Below are positions 55,801 through 60,487 of a DNA stretch of 64,000 nt, piece by piece; position 1 is the stretch's first letter, and each line of letters begins with the position of its first letter. Source of the DNA: Mermis nigrescens (taxonomy: Eukaryota; Nematoda; Enoplea; Mermithida; Mermithidae); assembly GCA_036768485.1 (NCBI GenBank), contig JAVLUZ010000208.1:1179529-1243528 (forward strand). The letters run 5' to 3'. Position numbers and translations under genes: made by a program. Under the pieces are notes generated by a model. That model worked only from the letters and a program-made list of their open reading frames with translations, did no database searches and had not been told where the DNA came from.

Positions 55801-58789
55801 ATGATCATCGAGCAACTTATTTTATTTCATCGTCTGAGAAATTAAATAAAAATTAAATTTCTGATTTAAAAATTAAAATTCAAACTAAAAAGTTTCGGAG
55901 TCAAAATGCGTATAAGCAGGAAAAATAAAAAGAAAGCTTAATAGCTTATAAAGATGTAGTAGACGCAGACGTGTAACATGTGCAAGATAAGGGGATCTCC
56001 TGCCCAAAGTTGGTCGTCCCCCACCCCTCATCCCAAAGTCAGAAAATTTTAACACTCCCATTTTTAAGGAAGTTGCGATTTTTTGCTGTTTTTTTGGTCT
56101 TTTTTGCTTACAAATTAGAGGTCATTTGCCTACCCCTTCTAAAGATGGTCGGCGGGACCATACGTGGGCAGCACCGAAATTTGGGTGCAAGATTTTCCAA
56201 AGGTCAGAAATGGCCTTAAAAATGGAGGTATCGCGAAACTGCGAAATAAATTTTTAAAAAATTTTAAAAATTGAATTCTGGGGGTTATTTTGGTTTGGGG
56301 GTGCATGCCCCCAAAACCCTCCCACCACGCCCAGGTATGGTCGGGCGGGACACCTATCGCAAAATTACAAGCCGTTACATGTATGAGTAGACGTATAAAT
56401 AATAGATCCCGCCCTGTATGCACGCATTGGAGTGGGATCTTGGGGTGTCTGGCTGATCCCTCAGAATCGAAGGGACCTCCTCTTGAGAGTTCCAAACACC
56501 CCATAATAAGATTTTTAGAAATTCCTCGTTCTTTGATATCGTTGAATAGAGCTCATTAGATGAGAAAAGTCAAAATGGGTGTTTTTTCGCCCTAACGCTA
56601 ATTTTTTGGCACTTTTTCGATCATCGACGATTTTTGAACCTTCCCCCAAATTCAGGTACTGCCAGCATAGATGGGCGGCGACCAGATTCTGGGATTTGAG
56701 TGTGGTTTAAAACTGGAAAAGAATATCCACAGAAAACATGCCGAAAATTCAATTCTGGGAGTCTACTGATTCTTGGAGGAGGGCGTCTGATTCCCCCCCC
56801 CAAACTCCTCCCCTCCACGTCCATGTGTGGCTGCCAGTGCCCAAATAAGTACGTATGGTCGACATTTCTGCGATTTATCGCACAGTAGGTCCATTTACCA
56901 GGATTGAAATTGTGGACGTCTTCTGGTCAATTTCTCTATTTTAAAAACTTTTCGGTGACAGTTAATAATGTGCACACCTGGGCGTGGGGGTTGGGGGCGA
57001 TGCATTCCTCCCCCAGAAACCACAATACCCCCCCAGAATTCAATTTTTGTTTTTTTCGCCATTCTTTGATGCCAATGGATAGTGCTCGATGAGAAACGTT
57101 GAAAAATGGTGTATTTTTCGCCATATCACCATTTTTAAGGCTATTTTTGACCTTTGAAAATATTGAACCGTTCCCCCCAGAATTTAGGTGCCACCCACCT
57201 CTGGTCATGTGCATACGTGGGCAGCAAGAAAATTTTCGGAAGGGGGGTCAGGATGGGTAAAATTGCCAAAATTGTTACTAAAAAATAGAATTCTGGGTGG
57301 GGGTTTCAACTTCTGGGGGTACAGAACCCCCACGCCCATGCATGGGCATCATTGCCTTCACAGTCGACCTAGAGCTTGTGTTTTCTTTATGTTTCTCGGC
57401 GCTTTGCAAAGGATTTATGCGTGTAAATGATATTATGAAAACTTTTTGTCCGAAATTTAAAAAAGCTGATTTTTTCCCGGAAAATGTCGAATTGCGTTGC
57501 GTTGCGACCATACGTGGGCAGCACCAAAATTCTGGGAGGTGCAAGATTTTTCAAAGGTCAAAAAAATGGCCTTAAAAAATGGTGGTAAGGTGAAAAAACA
57601 TTATTTTTCAACGCTTCTCATCGAGCACTATTCATTGGCATCAAAAAATTGCGAAAAAATTTAAAAATTGAATTCTGTGGGTTATTTTGATTTCTGGGGG
57701 GAGGTATTTTGGTTTCTGGGGGGTGCATACTTCACAAACCCCCTACGCCCAGATGTCGTTGCGACTGGTGCTTGTTAAAAACTAAACGCTAAAAAATTGC
57801 GAAAACGCGCTGCCTTGAGCGCCAATAACAAATTTTCGAAAAAGTTCTTAGGATTCGGTTATAGTTGTTTACTTGTATTTATATATTTTAGTTAGTCATT
57901 TATTTATTTTACCTATTTAGTATTTATTTTGATTTATTAGTTGTTTATTTAATTTTTTTTACTTATTGATTTCATTTCATCTATTTCGAATTTATCTAAG
58001 TCGGCCTTTTCTCACAAAAAGTCCCGGATGAGTGTTTATCATGTTATAGTTTCGAATTTAATTTTAATTATAAATTCTAAATAAAAATTTTTCATAAAAA
58101 AACTAATTTTACAGGAAATCGTCCGAGAGTTGACCCACGCTCTGAACAACGAAAAAATAAAACCGTCTTATAATAAGATAGTTAGCGTGGCCTGTTTACG
58201 CGGTTTGGCTCGCGTCCGCGAGGCCGGTCGTCTCAGCGACCGGTCGAGCGACCAAACCGACCCGGCGGGGTCATCGGCCGGTGACCTTTTGACCCTGTGG
58301 TGGTCATTTTTCCGACAAGAATCTTATTTGCCCTTAAAACGAGCTTCGTTGGAATGCGTTATCGATTTTTTGCTCAGTCGTCGACCGATCGATTTTTACG
58401 ACTCGTCGCGAACGACTTCGGCCAAATTCGATTCGTCGTGCTACGACAAATTTATCGATTTTTTGAACGACGACGACGCCGTCTACCCGAAATCGTACGC
58501 TTTGCATTATTTGACCAGAAAATTGACTTTTTTGGCCAAAAATCGTCGTAACTACCTCGGATCGATTTTTAAACGGAAGGCTTGCTTCCAGAGTCTCCTT
58601 AAATTGATGTGCAAGGATCATTTTTGTGACCCGATGACCCTCAATTTGACCATTAGCCTGATTTTGATCCTGTTCGGATCCGATTCGGTCGGTTTTACGT
58701 CCGAAGGATTTTTGATCGAAACGACCAATGACGATGTCAAAGCCGAATTGGACTACGATTTATTATCGGATGATGTGACTATTATTTAA
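19555..58789 (+). CDS. TAF2: TAF2, transcription initiation factor TFIID subunit 2 (10 coding exons)
   Basis: Join: 19555-19840, 22825-23201, 29354-29716, 32776-33013, 36838-36983, 45117-45402, 46542-46678, 49358-49655, 54331-54716, 58115-58789 (1063 residues). TAF2 is a nuclear TFIID subunit that helps recognise the core promoter and initiator with TAF1 and joins the complex through TAF8 (family knowledge). Exons match TAF2 in order along its whole length: an N-terminal PRPFK block, the M1-like region (residues about 30-470), the FNRKRN and VVQELDGSF blocks, the DPDSPLLWIR block, then C-terminal helical repeats. Every junction has GT..AG and compatible phase, and no internal stop arises, so it looks functional. 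The zinc-binding HExxHxxFG site of active M1 peptidases is replaced by SGLASQFFG (residues 352-360), as expected for this non-enzymatic paralogue. The protein is shorter than the vertebrate and fly proteins (about 1200 residues) because the basic tail is missing. No expression evidence is available. Confidence 0.95.
20146..20573. mobile_element. pogo/Tc1-like MITE, GGATAATGCAC ends
   Basis: Imperfect inverted ends CTGTCGAATTCGGATAATGC and GCATTATCTGAGATCGACTG enclose many copies of GCATTAACCGAGTGTGC-like words (20186, 20210, 20350, 20370, 20450, 20512). The right end abuts TATA. The TIR style recalls Tigger/pogo elements; the assignment is inference. Confidence 0.55.
21326..21757 (+). mobile_element. 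Family-A MITE (hAT)
   Basis: It runs from CGCGGTCTTTTGTATTCGGC to CAAAAAACACTG, flanked by TGTGACAT (21318-21325) and TGTAGCAT (21758-21765), 6 of 8 identical. Confidence 0.8.
21955..22295 (-). mobile_element. Family-A MITE, one end truncated
   Basis: It follows the family from the TACTATAATATGGTACAGTA block to the terminal ACAAAAAACCGTG. The CAGTG end is missing, so there is no TSD. Confidence 0.75.
22417..22598. mobile_element. Family-F MITE (CAGGCACGTA ends)
   Basis: Inverted ends CAGGCACGTATCTCTGGGG and CCAGCTACGTCCCTG are flanked by CCCCGGGG (22409-22416) and CCCCTGGG (22599-22606), 7/8. Relatives are at about 24385-24550 and 32447-32593. Confidence 0.75.
22825..23201 (+). CDS. TAF2: TAF2 coding exon 2 (residues 96-221)
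   Basis: The acceptor is TATCCTTCGAACAG|AC at 22824 and the exon opens in phase 1. It encodes the GLKFVV, AHMFTW and WFPCVDS-SEL blocks typical of the TAF2 M1-like N-terminal domain. The donor is TTGCAG|GTCAGT at 23202 (phase 0). The frame stays open to 23327 beyond the donor, but that stretch has no TAF2 similarity and enters a foldback transposon, so it is read as intron. Confidence 0.93.
23256..24181. mobile_element. Foldback element with TA target duplication, nested MITE
   Basis: Arms of about 105 bp (23256-23362 against 23622-23633 plus 24082-24181) are inverted copies, ending CAGTTCTCGCC / GGCGAGCACTG next to TA on both sides. A second inverted repeat of about 55 bp lies inside (23412-23470 against 23555-23614). 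The right arm is split by a family-A MITE. Ends resemble the foldback at 54904-55649 (CAGTNGTCGCC), suggesting a Tc1/mariner-type family. It begins 54 bp after TAF2 exon 2. Confidence 0.82.
23634..24081 (+). mobile_element. Family-A MITE inside the foldback arm
   Basis: It runs from CGCGGTTTTTTTTGTATTC to AAAAAAACACTG. Flanks GTAAGGAT (23626-23633) and GTTAGGAT (24082-24089) agree at 7 of 8 positions. Confidence 0.9.
24385..24552. mobile_element. Family-F MITE, diverged
   Basis: It shares CATCCTATTTTGGGGGATCA, GGGGGACTAAGCC and the AAAGTCCTAT block with the copies at 22417 and 32447. The ends are decayed. Confidence 0.6.
24662..24935 (+). mobile_element. Family-T MITE (hAT)
   Basis: It runs from CATAGGTGGGCAGCACC to CACGCCCATGTGTG with perfect 8-bp TSD CTCGTGAC (24654-24661, 24936-24943). 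Confidence 0.95.
25852..26908. mobile_element. Family-C hAT nested in R3
   Basis: Ends CAGTGACGGATCTAG and ..GATTCGCCCCTG have a perfect TSD CTTGCAGC (25844-25851, 26909-26916). It interrupts the R3 transposase remnant inside the dimerisation domain. Non-coding itself. Confidence 0.92.
26092..26524 (-). mobile_element. Family-A MITE, innermost layer
   Basis: Ends CAGTTTTTTTGTAC and ACAAAAAACATG have a perfect TSD GCGCGAAG (26084-26091, 26525-26532). The target is one of the GCG palindromes of family C. Confidence 0.93.
27851..28088 (-). mobile_element. Family-T MITE (hAT)
   Basis: It runs from CATACCTGGGCATGG to CCCACCTATT with perfect TSD GTTATAAC (27843-27850, 28089-28096). Confidence 0.93.
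28097..29353. other. Intron 2 remainder, no gene
   Basis: 28333-28420 is a GC-rich block of GGCCTAGG/GGCCCTGG words resembling a solitary reiterated hAT end. The remainder is AT-rich sequence up to the exon 3 acceptor. No coding signal was seen. Confidence 0.6.
29354..29716 (+). CDS. TAF2: TAF2 coding exon 3 (residues 222-342)
   Basis: The acceptor is CTGTATTTTAAG|GAAGTATC (phase 0). Conserved blocks include NIG..VG.F.I.VHPDM and FEFFEELMSSRYPYGSMK, the latter lying where active M1 peptidases carry the region around GAMEN. The donor is GATCAG|GTGATC at 29717 (phase 0). A family-T MITE begins 54 bp downstream of the donor. Confidence 0.93.
29771..30012 (+). mobile_element. Family-T MITE (hAT)
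   Basis: It runs from CGTAGGCGGGCGGCACC to CCTAGGTATG with perfect TSD GCCCCAAG (29763-29770, 30013-30020). It starts 54 bp after the TAF2 exon 3 donor. Confidence 0.93.
30070..30470. repeat. Diverged foldback repeat
   Basis: Segments (GCATTTGATAGATGGGTTTA; AACAATATCAAAATGGAGTG) resemble parts of the foldback MITE at 41776-42127, again on opposite sides. Boundaries are uncertain. Confidence 0.4.
30696..31576 (-). mobile_element. Family-A MITE hosting an inverted second copy
   Basis: Outer element runs from CAGTGTTTTTTGTAC (30696) to AAAACACTG (31576) with perfect TSD GTGTAAAG (30688-30695, 31577-31584). It is interrupted by 30965-31414. Its interior resumes at ATAGGACAAACAATTACTC. Confidence 0.95.
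30965..31414 (+). mobile_element. Family-A MITE inserted in a family-A MITE
   Basis: Ends CACGGTTTTTTTTTG and AAAAAAACACTG with flanks TATTGGAC (30957-30964) and TATAGGAC (31415-31422), 7/8. Orientation is opposite to the outer copy. Confidence 0.93.
31585..32446. other. Intron 3 AT-rich stretch, no gene
   Basis: No convincing coding frame, RNA gene or recognised repeat was seen. Confidence 0.5.
32447..32593. mobile_element. Family-F MITE, complete
   Basis: Inverted ends CAGGCACGTAGCTGG and AGAGATACGTGCCTG bound 147 bp. The 8-bp flanks (GCCCAGAT / GTCCGGAA) do not match, so the TSD is lost or the ends are off. Confidence 0.75.
32776..33013 (+). CDS. TAF2: TAF2 coding exon 4 (residues 343-421)
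   Basis: The acceptor is ACTCTTCTAG|GCCCCG (phase 0). The exon starts APITRRAIASGLASQFFG, aligning with the HExxHxxFG zinc site of M1 aminopeptidases but with Ser-Gly-Leu-Ala-Ser in place of the ligands. It continues into KTFGNNEY and YERKWGGIILHA, which are strong TAF2 blocks. The donor is GCAACGG|GTATGA at 33014 (phase 1). Confidence 0.93.
33040..33860. repeat. Families D and E repeat cluster in intron 4
   Basis: 33180-33590 has D-type blocks (GTTACACGTATGGATCCCCC; AAAAATGGC). 33595-33850 is family E in reverse (GCGCTTCGCGTCATATACTC; CAGAATTCCCATGCTGTGCA). It begins about 30 bp after the exon 4 donor. Confidence 0.6.
34066..35159. mobile_element. TIR element with GGTTTTTTTTAGGTTAC motifs
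   Basis: Inverted ends TAGTGCTGGCCTCTAAAAAA and TTTTTTAGAGGCCAGCACTA. The word GGTTTTTTTTAGGTTAC (or near variants) recurs at about 34609, 34622, 34759, 34779 and 35111, with its complement near 34255-34285. Non-coding; TA flanks suggest Tc1/mariner, but this is uncertain. Confidence 0.8.
35656..36101 (+). mobile_element. Family-A MITE (hAT)
   Basis: It runs from CAGGTTTTTTTGTATTCGGC to AAAAAAGCACTG with flanks GTTCCATA (35648-35655) and GTTCTATA (36102-36109), 7/8. Confidence 0.9.
36300..36471 (-). mobile_element. Short family-T variant
   Basis: It runs from CACACATGGGTATGG to TTGCTGCCCATGTAC..GTATG but lacks most of the standard interior, like the copies at 57212 and 61799. Flanks GATATGAC and GAGACGAC match at 6 of 8. 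Confidence 0.7.
36516..36780 (-). mobile_element. Family-T MITE (hAT)
   Basis: It runs from CACACCACCACACGTGGGTG to GCTGCCCACCTATG with perfect TSD CTTGTCAC (36508-36515, 36781-36788). It ends 57 bp before TAF2 exon 5. Confidence 0.93.
36838..36983 (+). CDS. TAF2: TAF2 coding exon 5 (residues 422-470)
   Basis: The acceptor is CATTTTCGTTTTAG|GC (phase 1; the split codon gives Gly). It encodes a segment ending MYAKKSLLVLRVLEKKLGKELVLQ, matching the TAF2 helix that follows the pseudo-active site. The donor is CTCCAG|GTACTT at 36984 (phase 0). A family-T MITE ends 57 bp upstream of the exon. Confidence 0.88.
37466..37725 (-). mobile_element. Family-T MITE (hAT)
   Basis: It runs from CACACATGGGCGTGG to CTGCCCACCTATG with perfect TSD CAGACGTA (37458-37465, 37726-37733). 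Confidence 0.94.
39130..39206 (+). repeat. 37-bp tandem duplication
   Basis: Two exact consecutive copies of a unit beginning TGCAGTTTTCTACATTAAAT and ending ATATAGGATG. Confidence 0.85.
40204..40560 (+). mobile_element. Family-A MITE (hAT)
   Basis: It runs from CACGGTTTTTTGTATTCGGC to AAAAAACACTG with perfect TSD TTTAGGAC (40196-40203, 40561-40568). The empty version of this site, CACATTTAGGACTGCATG, is present at about 19046-19063 in the other family-N copy. Confidence 0.94.
41454..41700 (-). mobile_element. Family-T MITE, right end decayed
   Basis: It starts CACGCGTGGGGGTTTAGG and has the full interior to TTTTGGTGCTGCCCAGTG. The left flank GAGTTGAC has only a 6/8 partner (AAGTTAAC at about 41702). 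Confidence 0.8.
41776..42127. mobile_element. Foldback MITE
   Basis: Almost the whole unit is a palindrome. GCATTAGATATGTA..ATGTCTTTGTTTAAA pairs with TTTAAACAAAGACATATCTG..TAATGC, CCAGCTGC with GCAGCTGG, and CGATTTGTTTACACC with GGGATGTAAACAAATCG. Non-coding. Confidence 0.75.
42187..43031. mobile_element. pogo-like TIR element with TTAATAAACACC ends
   Basis: Left GTAGACACTCCCGCTTAATA and right ATTAAAGGGGTTCGACTCTA form an imperfect inverted repeat. TTAGTAAACACC and TGGTAAACACTTGC words recur inside (42350, 42755, 42820). The TIR resembles Tigger/pogo; no transposase was seen. A GGGAGGGGTGAAGGGG fragment is nested at about 42370. Confidence 0.55.
43390..43770 (+). repeat. Family-E dispersed repeat
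   Basis: It runs from CAGTATGGGAATTCTGGGG to GGGGGTGAATAACCCCCAAG, with the palindrome GGCGCGAAGCGCC at 43579. It matches the reverse copy at 33595-33850. Confidence 0.65.
44330..45085. repeat. Degenerate tandem repeat of about 100 bp upstream of TAF2 exon 6
   Basis: Recurring order of words GCGAATGTAAAGCG, TTAGCAAG, CATTACCTGTATAAAA, CGGATGAATG, AAACTTAGGCGGTGTAAAGC over about 750 bp, each unit heavily diverged. Non-coding. Confidence 0.6.
45117..45402 (+). CDS. TAF2: TAF2 coding exon 6 (residues 471 to 566)
   Basis: The acceptor is ACGTCAG|GTGATC (phase 0) with a weak pyrimidine tract. It encodes NKLLSVCAHAAQQ, HSFLKCVSSVTGHDLQSF and YAFNRKRNTIELEVKQD, all strongly TAF2. The donor is GTAACAG|GTGATT at 45403 (phase 1). 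The exon follows an 8.1-kb intron and is preceded by degenerate AT-rich tandem repeats. Confidence 0.92.
45735..46060 (-). mobile_element. Family-A MITE, one end truncated
   Basis: It starts CAGTGTCTTTTTGTACAAG and follows the family to CTTCCCAAGAATCTTTGTAC, where a second copy begins. Confidence 0.8.
46061..46452 (-). mobile_element. Family-A MITE, second partial copy
   Basis: It runs from the TTTGTACACACAAAC block to the GCCAAGTACAAAAAA end. The arrangement with the previous copy suggests a nested insertion followed by deletion. It ends about 90 bp before TAF2 exon 7. Confidence 0.75.
46542..46678 (+). CDS. TAF2: TAF2 coding exon 7 (residues 566-611)
   Basis: The acceptor is CTTTGCTTGAAG|TG (phase 1). 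The alternative AG at 46522 gives the wrong phase and extra residues, and AGs further upstream bring in an in-frame TAA. The exon encodes VVVQELDGSFSHTVQI and the basic patch RRQRKRKIPLWTGEE. The donor is GAAGAG|GTAGGT at 46679 (phase 0). The first eight intron bases are the left TSD of a family-T MITE. Confidence 0.9.
46687..46946 (+). mobile_element. Family-T MITE inserted at the TAF2 exon 7 splice donor
   Basis: It runs from CATAGGTGGGCAGCACC to CACGCCCACGTGTG. The perfect TSD GTAGGTAG occupies 46679-46686 and 46947-46954. The left copy is the first eight bases of intron 7, so the 5' splice site GTAGGT is itself the target duplication. Confidence 0.95.
46955..47583. other. Intron 7 AT-rich stretch with degenerate repeats
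   Basis: 47110-47390 shows about three diverged units sharing TTTGATGAAAAAGCC.., GTGTGATTGG.AAATT and TTAAAGTC..GGCGAA words. No gene was seen. Confidence 0.45.
47728..47985 (+). mobile_element. Family-T MITE in the mariner pseudogene (first)
   Basis: It runs from CATAGGTGGGCAGCACC to CACGCCCATGTGTG. Flanks GTCGGCAG (47720-47727) and GTCGCCAG (47986-47993) are 7/8 and duplicate transposase coding sequence. Confidence 0.92.
48302..48523 (-). mobile_element. Family-T MITE in the mariner pseudogene (second)
   Basis: It runs from CATACCTGGCTTTGG to CCGCCCACCTATG. Flanks CTTGTTAC (48294-48301) and CTTCTTAC (48524-48531) are 7/8. The target lies in the codons just before the EDETW motif. Confidence 0.92.
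48922..49320 (-). repeat. Family-E dispersed repeat
   Basis: It runs from ATGATCTTAGGGGGGTTCCC to CCCAGAATTCCCATGATGTG with CGCGCTTCGCGCC at about 49084. It truncates the mariner pseudogene and ends about 40 bp before TAF2 exon 8. Confidence 0.65.
49358..49655 (+). CDS. TAF2: TAF2 coding exon 8 (residues 612-711)
   Basis: The acceptor is TGATGAATAG|GTGGAC (phase 0). It encodes VDVDLACLDPDSPLLWIRFDP, then WQFQLKHEKDVVAQ and EQCFYRIRCRACFAL, the start of the helical-repeat region. The donor is TTGCTCA|GTATAA at 49656 (phase 1). The open frame past the donor is not TAF2-like. Confidence 0.92.
50055..50665 (+). repeat. Family-E/T-related composite repeat
   Basis: It starts ACAGCACCGGAATTCTGGGG like family T, continues with family-E-like sequence (GATAAATATACGATAAAAAC) and ends GGCACGCCCATGTGTGG like family T. 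It may be a larger relative of the T MITEs. Confidence 0.55.
50740..51000. repeat. D-type repeat
   Basis: It shares CATGTAACAGCTCTAAATTT, GGGTCCCCC and GGGGACGA.. blocks with 17540-18000 and 39290-39540. Non-coding. Confidence 0.5.
51063..51319 (-). mobile_element. Family-T MITE (hAT)
   Basis: It runs from CACACATGAGCGTGGGG to GCAGCCCATGTATTGG. Flanks CTTCGGTT and AGTCGGTT match at 6 of 8. Confidence 0.82.
51815..52222 (+). repeat. 57-bp tandem repeat, 7 units
   Basis: CGGCTGTTGTAAACTAACAA recurs at about 51818, 51875, 51932, 51989, 52046, 52103 and 52160, with CTAGCAAATTTTGAATATTA filling each unit. Units are over 90% alike. Non-coding, in intron 8. Confidence 0.92.
52382..52615 (+). mobile_element. 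Family-T MITE (hAT)
   Basis: It runs from CATACGTGGCAGCAAG to CACGCCCAGGTGTG. The flank GTGTGGTG has no clear partner in the GTGTGTGTAACG that follows. Confidence 0.85.
52660..53640. repeat. Families D and E repeat cluster
   Basis: 52675-53250 has D-type blocks (TTACATGTACAG, CATACATGTAACGGGTCGAA). 53255-53625 is family-E-like (GATGAATATGCTTAAAAAAA; CGGGGGTGAAAAACCC). No gene. Confidence 0.5.
53735..54290 (+). repeat. About 40-bp tandem repeat, 12-13 units
   Basis: TTTTTGATTTAATAAATCTA followed by ATAATATTCTTCTTTTTAAG is repeated with small variations up to 40 bp before the TAF2 exon 9 acceptor. The units are T/C-rich on the coding strand. Confidence 0.92.
54331..54716 (+). CDS. TAF2: TAF2 coding exon 9 (residues 711-839)
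   Basis: The acceptor is TTCGATATTAAG|AC at 54330 (phase 1). The nearer TTTTCAG at 54310 would bring an in-frame TAA. The exon encodes LWSGPPIQ, QHYFLAKSLIASLAL, NNNSQNKFGDDFYRAEYLESF and a linker ending QLRPIS. The donor is ATCTCG|GTATAA at 54717 (phase 0). A roughly 40-bp tandem repeat array fills the intron immediately upstream. Confidence 0.9.
54904..55649. mobile_element. Foldback element with about 240-bp inverted arms and TA duplication
   Basis: Ends CAGTTGTCGCCTTGAAAGAT and its inverted partner ATCTTTCATGGCGACCACTG are each flanked by TA. The arms (54904-55142 and 55420-55649) are about 85% alike; the centre (about 280 bp) is not repeated. A direct repeat (GTCATTTTAAGGATCATACG against GTCATTTCAGAGATCATACA, 54835 and 55768) flanks it. 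No transposase. Confidence 0.88.
56159..56339 (+). mobile_element. Family-T MITE, internally deleted
   Basis: It runs from CATACGTGGGCAGCACC to CACGCCCAGGTATG. GGCGGGAC precedes it (56151-56158) and recurs at 56344-56351, four bases beyond the expected end. Confidence 0.85.
56973..57203 (-). mobile_element. Family-T MITE (hAT)
   Basis: It runs from CACACCTGGGCGTGG to CCACCCACCTCTG. Flanks ATAATGTG and GTCATGTG match at 6 of 8. It is followed immediately by another T-type copy in the opposite direction. Confidence 0.85.
57212..57344 (+). mobile_element. Short family-T variant
   Basis: It has the T-type ends (CATACGTGGGCAGCAAG; CACGCCCATGCATG) but a different core (GGTCAGGATGGGTAAAATTG; GTTACTAAAAA) shared with 61799-62050. 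A subfamily of 130-bp length. Confidence 0.8.
57509..57757 (+). mobile_element. Family-T MITE (hAT)
   Basis: It runs from CATACGTGGGCAGCACC to CTACGCCCAGATGTC with perfect TSD GTTGCGAC (57501-57508, 57758-57765). Confidence 0.93.
58115..58789 (+). CDS. TAF2: TAF2 terminal coding exon 10 (residues 840-1063)
   Basis: The acceptor is TAATTTTACAG|GAAATC (phase 0). It encodes EIVRELTHALNNEKIKPSYN and VSVACLRGLARVR, then helical repeats with LKRASLECVIDFL. It ends in an acidic stretch (DDVKAELDYDLLSDD) and TAA at 58787-58789. The codons are markedly richer in TCG, GAC and CGA than the surrounding AT-rich DNA. No basic tail follows. A further small 3' exon cannot be excluded, but no strong donor precedes the stop. 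Confidence 0.92.
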   Translation, partial: EIVRELTHALNNEKIKPSYNKIVSVACLRGLARVREAGRLSDRSSDQTDPAGSSAGDLLTLWWSFFRQESYLPLKRASLECVIDFLLSRRPIDFYDSSRTTSAKFDSSCYDKFIDFLNDDDAVYPKSYALHYLTRKLTFLAKNRRNYLGSIFKRKACFQSLLKLMCKDHFCDPMTLNLTISLILILFGSDSVGFTSEGFLIETTNDDVKAELDYDLLSDDVTII

Positions 58790-59247
58790 TCTCGTTTTTG
58801 GGGTGTAAAATATTTTTTTGTAAAGTTAGGCAGTTTGTTTTAACAGTAGGTATGTACAGTTTTTCATTAGAACAGTTTAAACTGCTCTGTATTTCTGGTT
58901 TTGTATTTTTATGTATGTTTCTTTTGTTGTGTACTCGTACATCAAACGCATGTTGCTTATTTTATAAATCTGCACTCAGTTAACCTTACGCAAACAGTTC
59001 ATTGATGCCATCGTTTTAAATAACTTACTTCCGGTTAATGTATTGAGAATTACGTAAGAGCTGACCTATGTTTTATTTAAAACTTTTCCACTAAATTTGA
59101 TACACACGAATTGGGCCGCAAAAATGGTTTAATAGTCTAATACGGCTTTGCCGCTATAAAATTGAAAAATCAATGTATAAATCATTATGGTACAGAATAC
59201 TACTGTTTTATCAGTTTTACACTTTTGTAGTCGGTCAGATGTACGTA
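58790..59247 (+). other. TAF2 3' flank, no gene
   Basis: T-rich sequence likely to include the 3' UTR. No clear AATAAA was found within 400 bp of the stop. No other coding signal. Confidence 0.5.
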
Positions 59248-59255
59248 TGTGCATA

Positions 59256-59481
59256 CACACCTGGGCGTGGGGGTTTGCACCCCTCAGAAATCAATATACC
59301 CCCTCTAGAATTCAATTTTTGAAAATTTTCGCAATTTTTTGATGACAATGGATAGTGCTTGATAAGAAACGTCGGAAAATGGTGTTTCTATCGCCATACC
59401 ACCATTTTTGAGGCTATTTTTTTATTTTCAAAGAATCTTGCAACCCCCCCCTCCAGAATTTTTTTGCTGCCCACGTATGTG
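59256..59481 (-). mobile_element. Family-T MITE (hAT)
   Basis: It runs from CACACCTGGGCGTGG to TGCTGCCCACGTATG with perfect TSD TGTGCATA (59248-59255, 59482-59489). Confidence 0.93.
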
Positions 59482-59710
59482 TGCATACCTATAAGTGTCA
59501 GTATGTACTAGCGTTAGCAAAAGTCCGGGAAAAAAGACTTCCGGACTATAGTCCGGACTACAAACCCAATTTTAAAGACTACCGGACTGTGATCCTTTAC
59601 AAAAAGACTGGTCCGTACCACAGTCCTTCAATGTTATGTTACTATCTTGATTTTATTTCTTATCAAATTTTGTCCAGTTTGCTACAAACTTTATCAATGT
59701 ATTTATTCAG

Positions 59711-59953
59711 TTAACAAACAAAACAACAATCATATATCAATCGTATAACTGAAAAATAAATCGGAATCAAATTTAAAAAAATACCTTTTTCCATTTGATT
59801 ATCACTTAAATTGTGACGCTTTTTCTCCACAATCAAAGTCGCCCGGCTGAAAACGCGTCCACATGGAGCTGAGGGCTGGGATTGCCAAATGCGCGTTGCC
59901 ACTTTATACAGCAATGGAAATGTACTTTTTCTTTTCTTCCAGTATTTGAACAT
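59711..59953 (-). pseudogene. hAT transposase C-terminal (dimerisation domain) remnant
   Basis: On the minus strand the sequence encodes FKYWKKRKSTFPLLYKVATR, SAPCGRVFSRA and EKKRHNLSDNQMEKGIFL. These are the W-W-pattern helix, the S-ER-FS-A block and the KRN-L-EK-LFL block of the hAT C-terminal dimerisation domain. The upstream part is cut by a damaged family-T MITE (59955-60150). It lies inside the reiterated-end element R5 and is direct evidence that R5 is a hAT. Confidence 0.85.
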
Positions 59954-59954
59954 C

Positions 59955-60150
59955 TCACTATCCCCCAGAATTATATTTTTGGAAATTTTTTTGTTTTCTT
60001 TCGCGATTTTTTAATGCCAATGGATAGAGCTTGATGAGAAACGCCGGAAAATGATGTTTTTTTCCATAACACCATTTTTACGACCATTCTTTGACCTTTG
60101 AAAAATTTTACAGCCCCTCCCTTAGAATTTCGATACTGCTCACCTGGATA
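59955..60150 (-). mobile_element. Family-T MITE, left end missing
   Basis: It holds the CCCCCAGAATT..TTTGATGCCAATGGATAG-like core and the ATACTGCTCACCTGG end, but lacks the CACACCTGGGCG end. Confidence 0.75.
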
Positions 60151-60487
60151 CTATTATACATACATGACCTCCCATGATTTTAATATTTTATTTGAAAAAT
60201 CGACAACTCAATAGCAAGATATTCAGAGGGGGGTCAAAGTCAGCAAAAAACAAAAAATGTCTTGTTCAGGCCAGAAATAGCCAGTTTTACTGCATCTAGG
60301 ACAAGTTCCTAGGAGAATGAAAAATTATCTAATTTTTTGTTTTTTCTTTGTTAGAGTTTTTAATTATGTGGAATGTCGCAATAAGCTTAAACTGACATGA
60401 ACGTACCGCTCGAAGCTCAATTAAAAGCGTTTGCAATAGTATTTGTTGATTTTGGTTGGACAACGCCGGTAGTTTCCTTCGCATCTT

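Noticed and set aside
58297..58621. Long alternative frames on both strands over exon 10
   Set aside because: Shadows of the TAF2 coding frame; no homology recognised.
19555..58789. TAF2 as a processed or dead pseudogene
   Set aside because: It has introns with canonical sites, full-length collinearity and no frame disruption.
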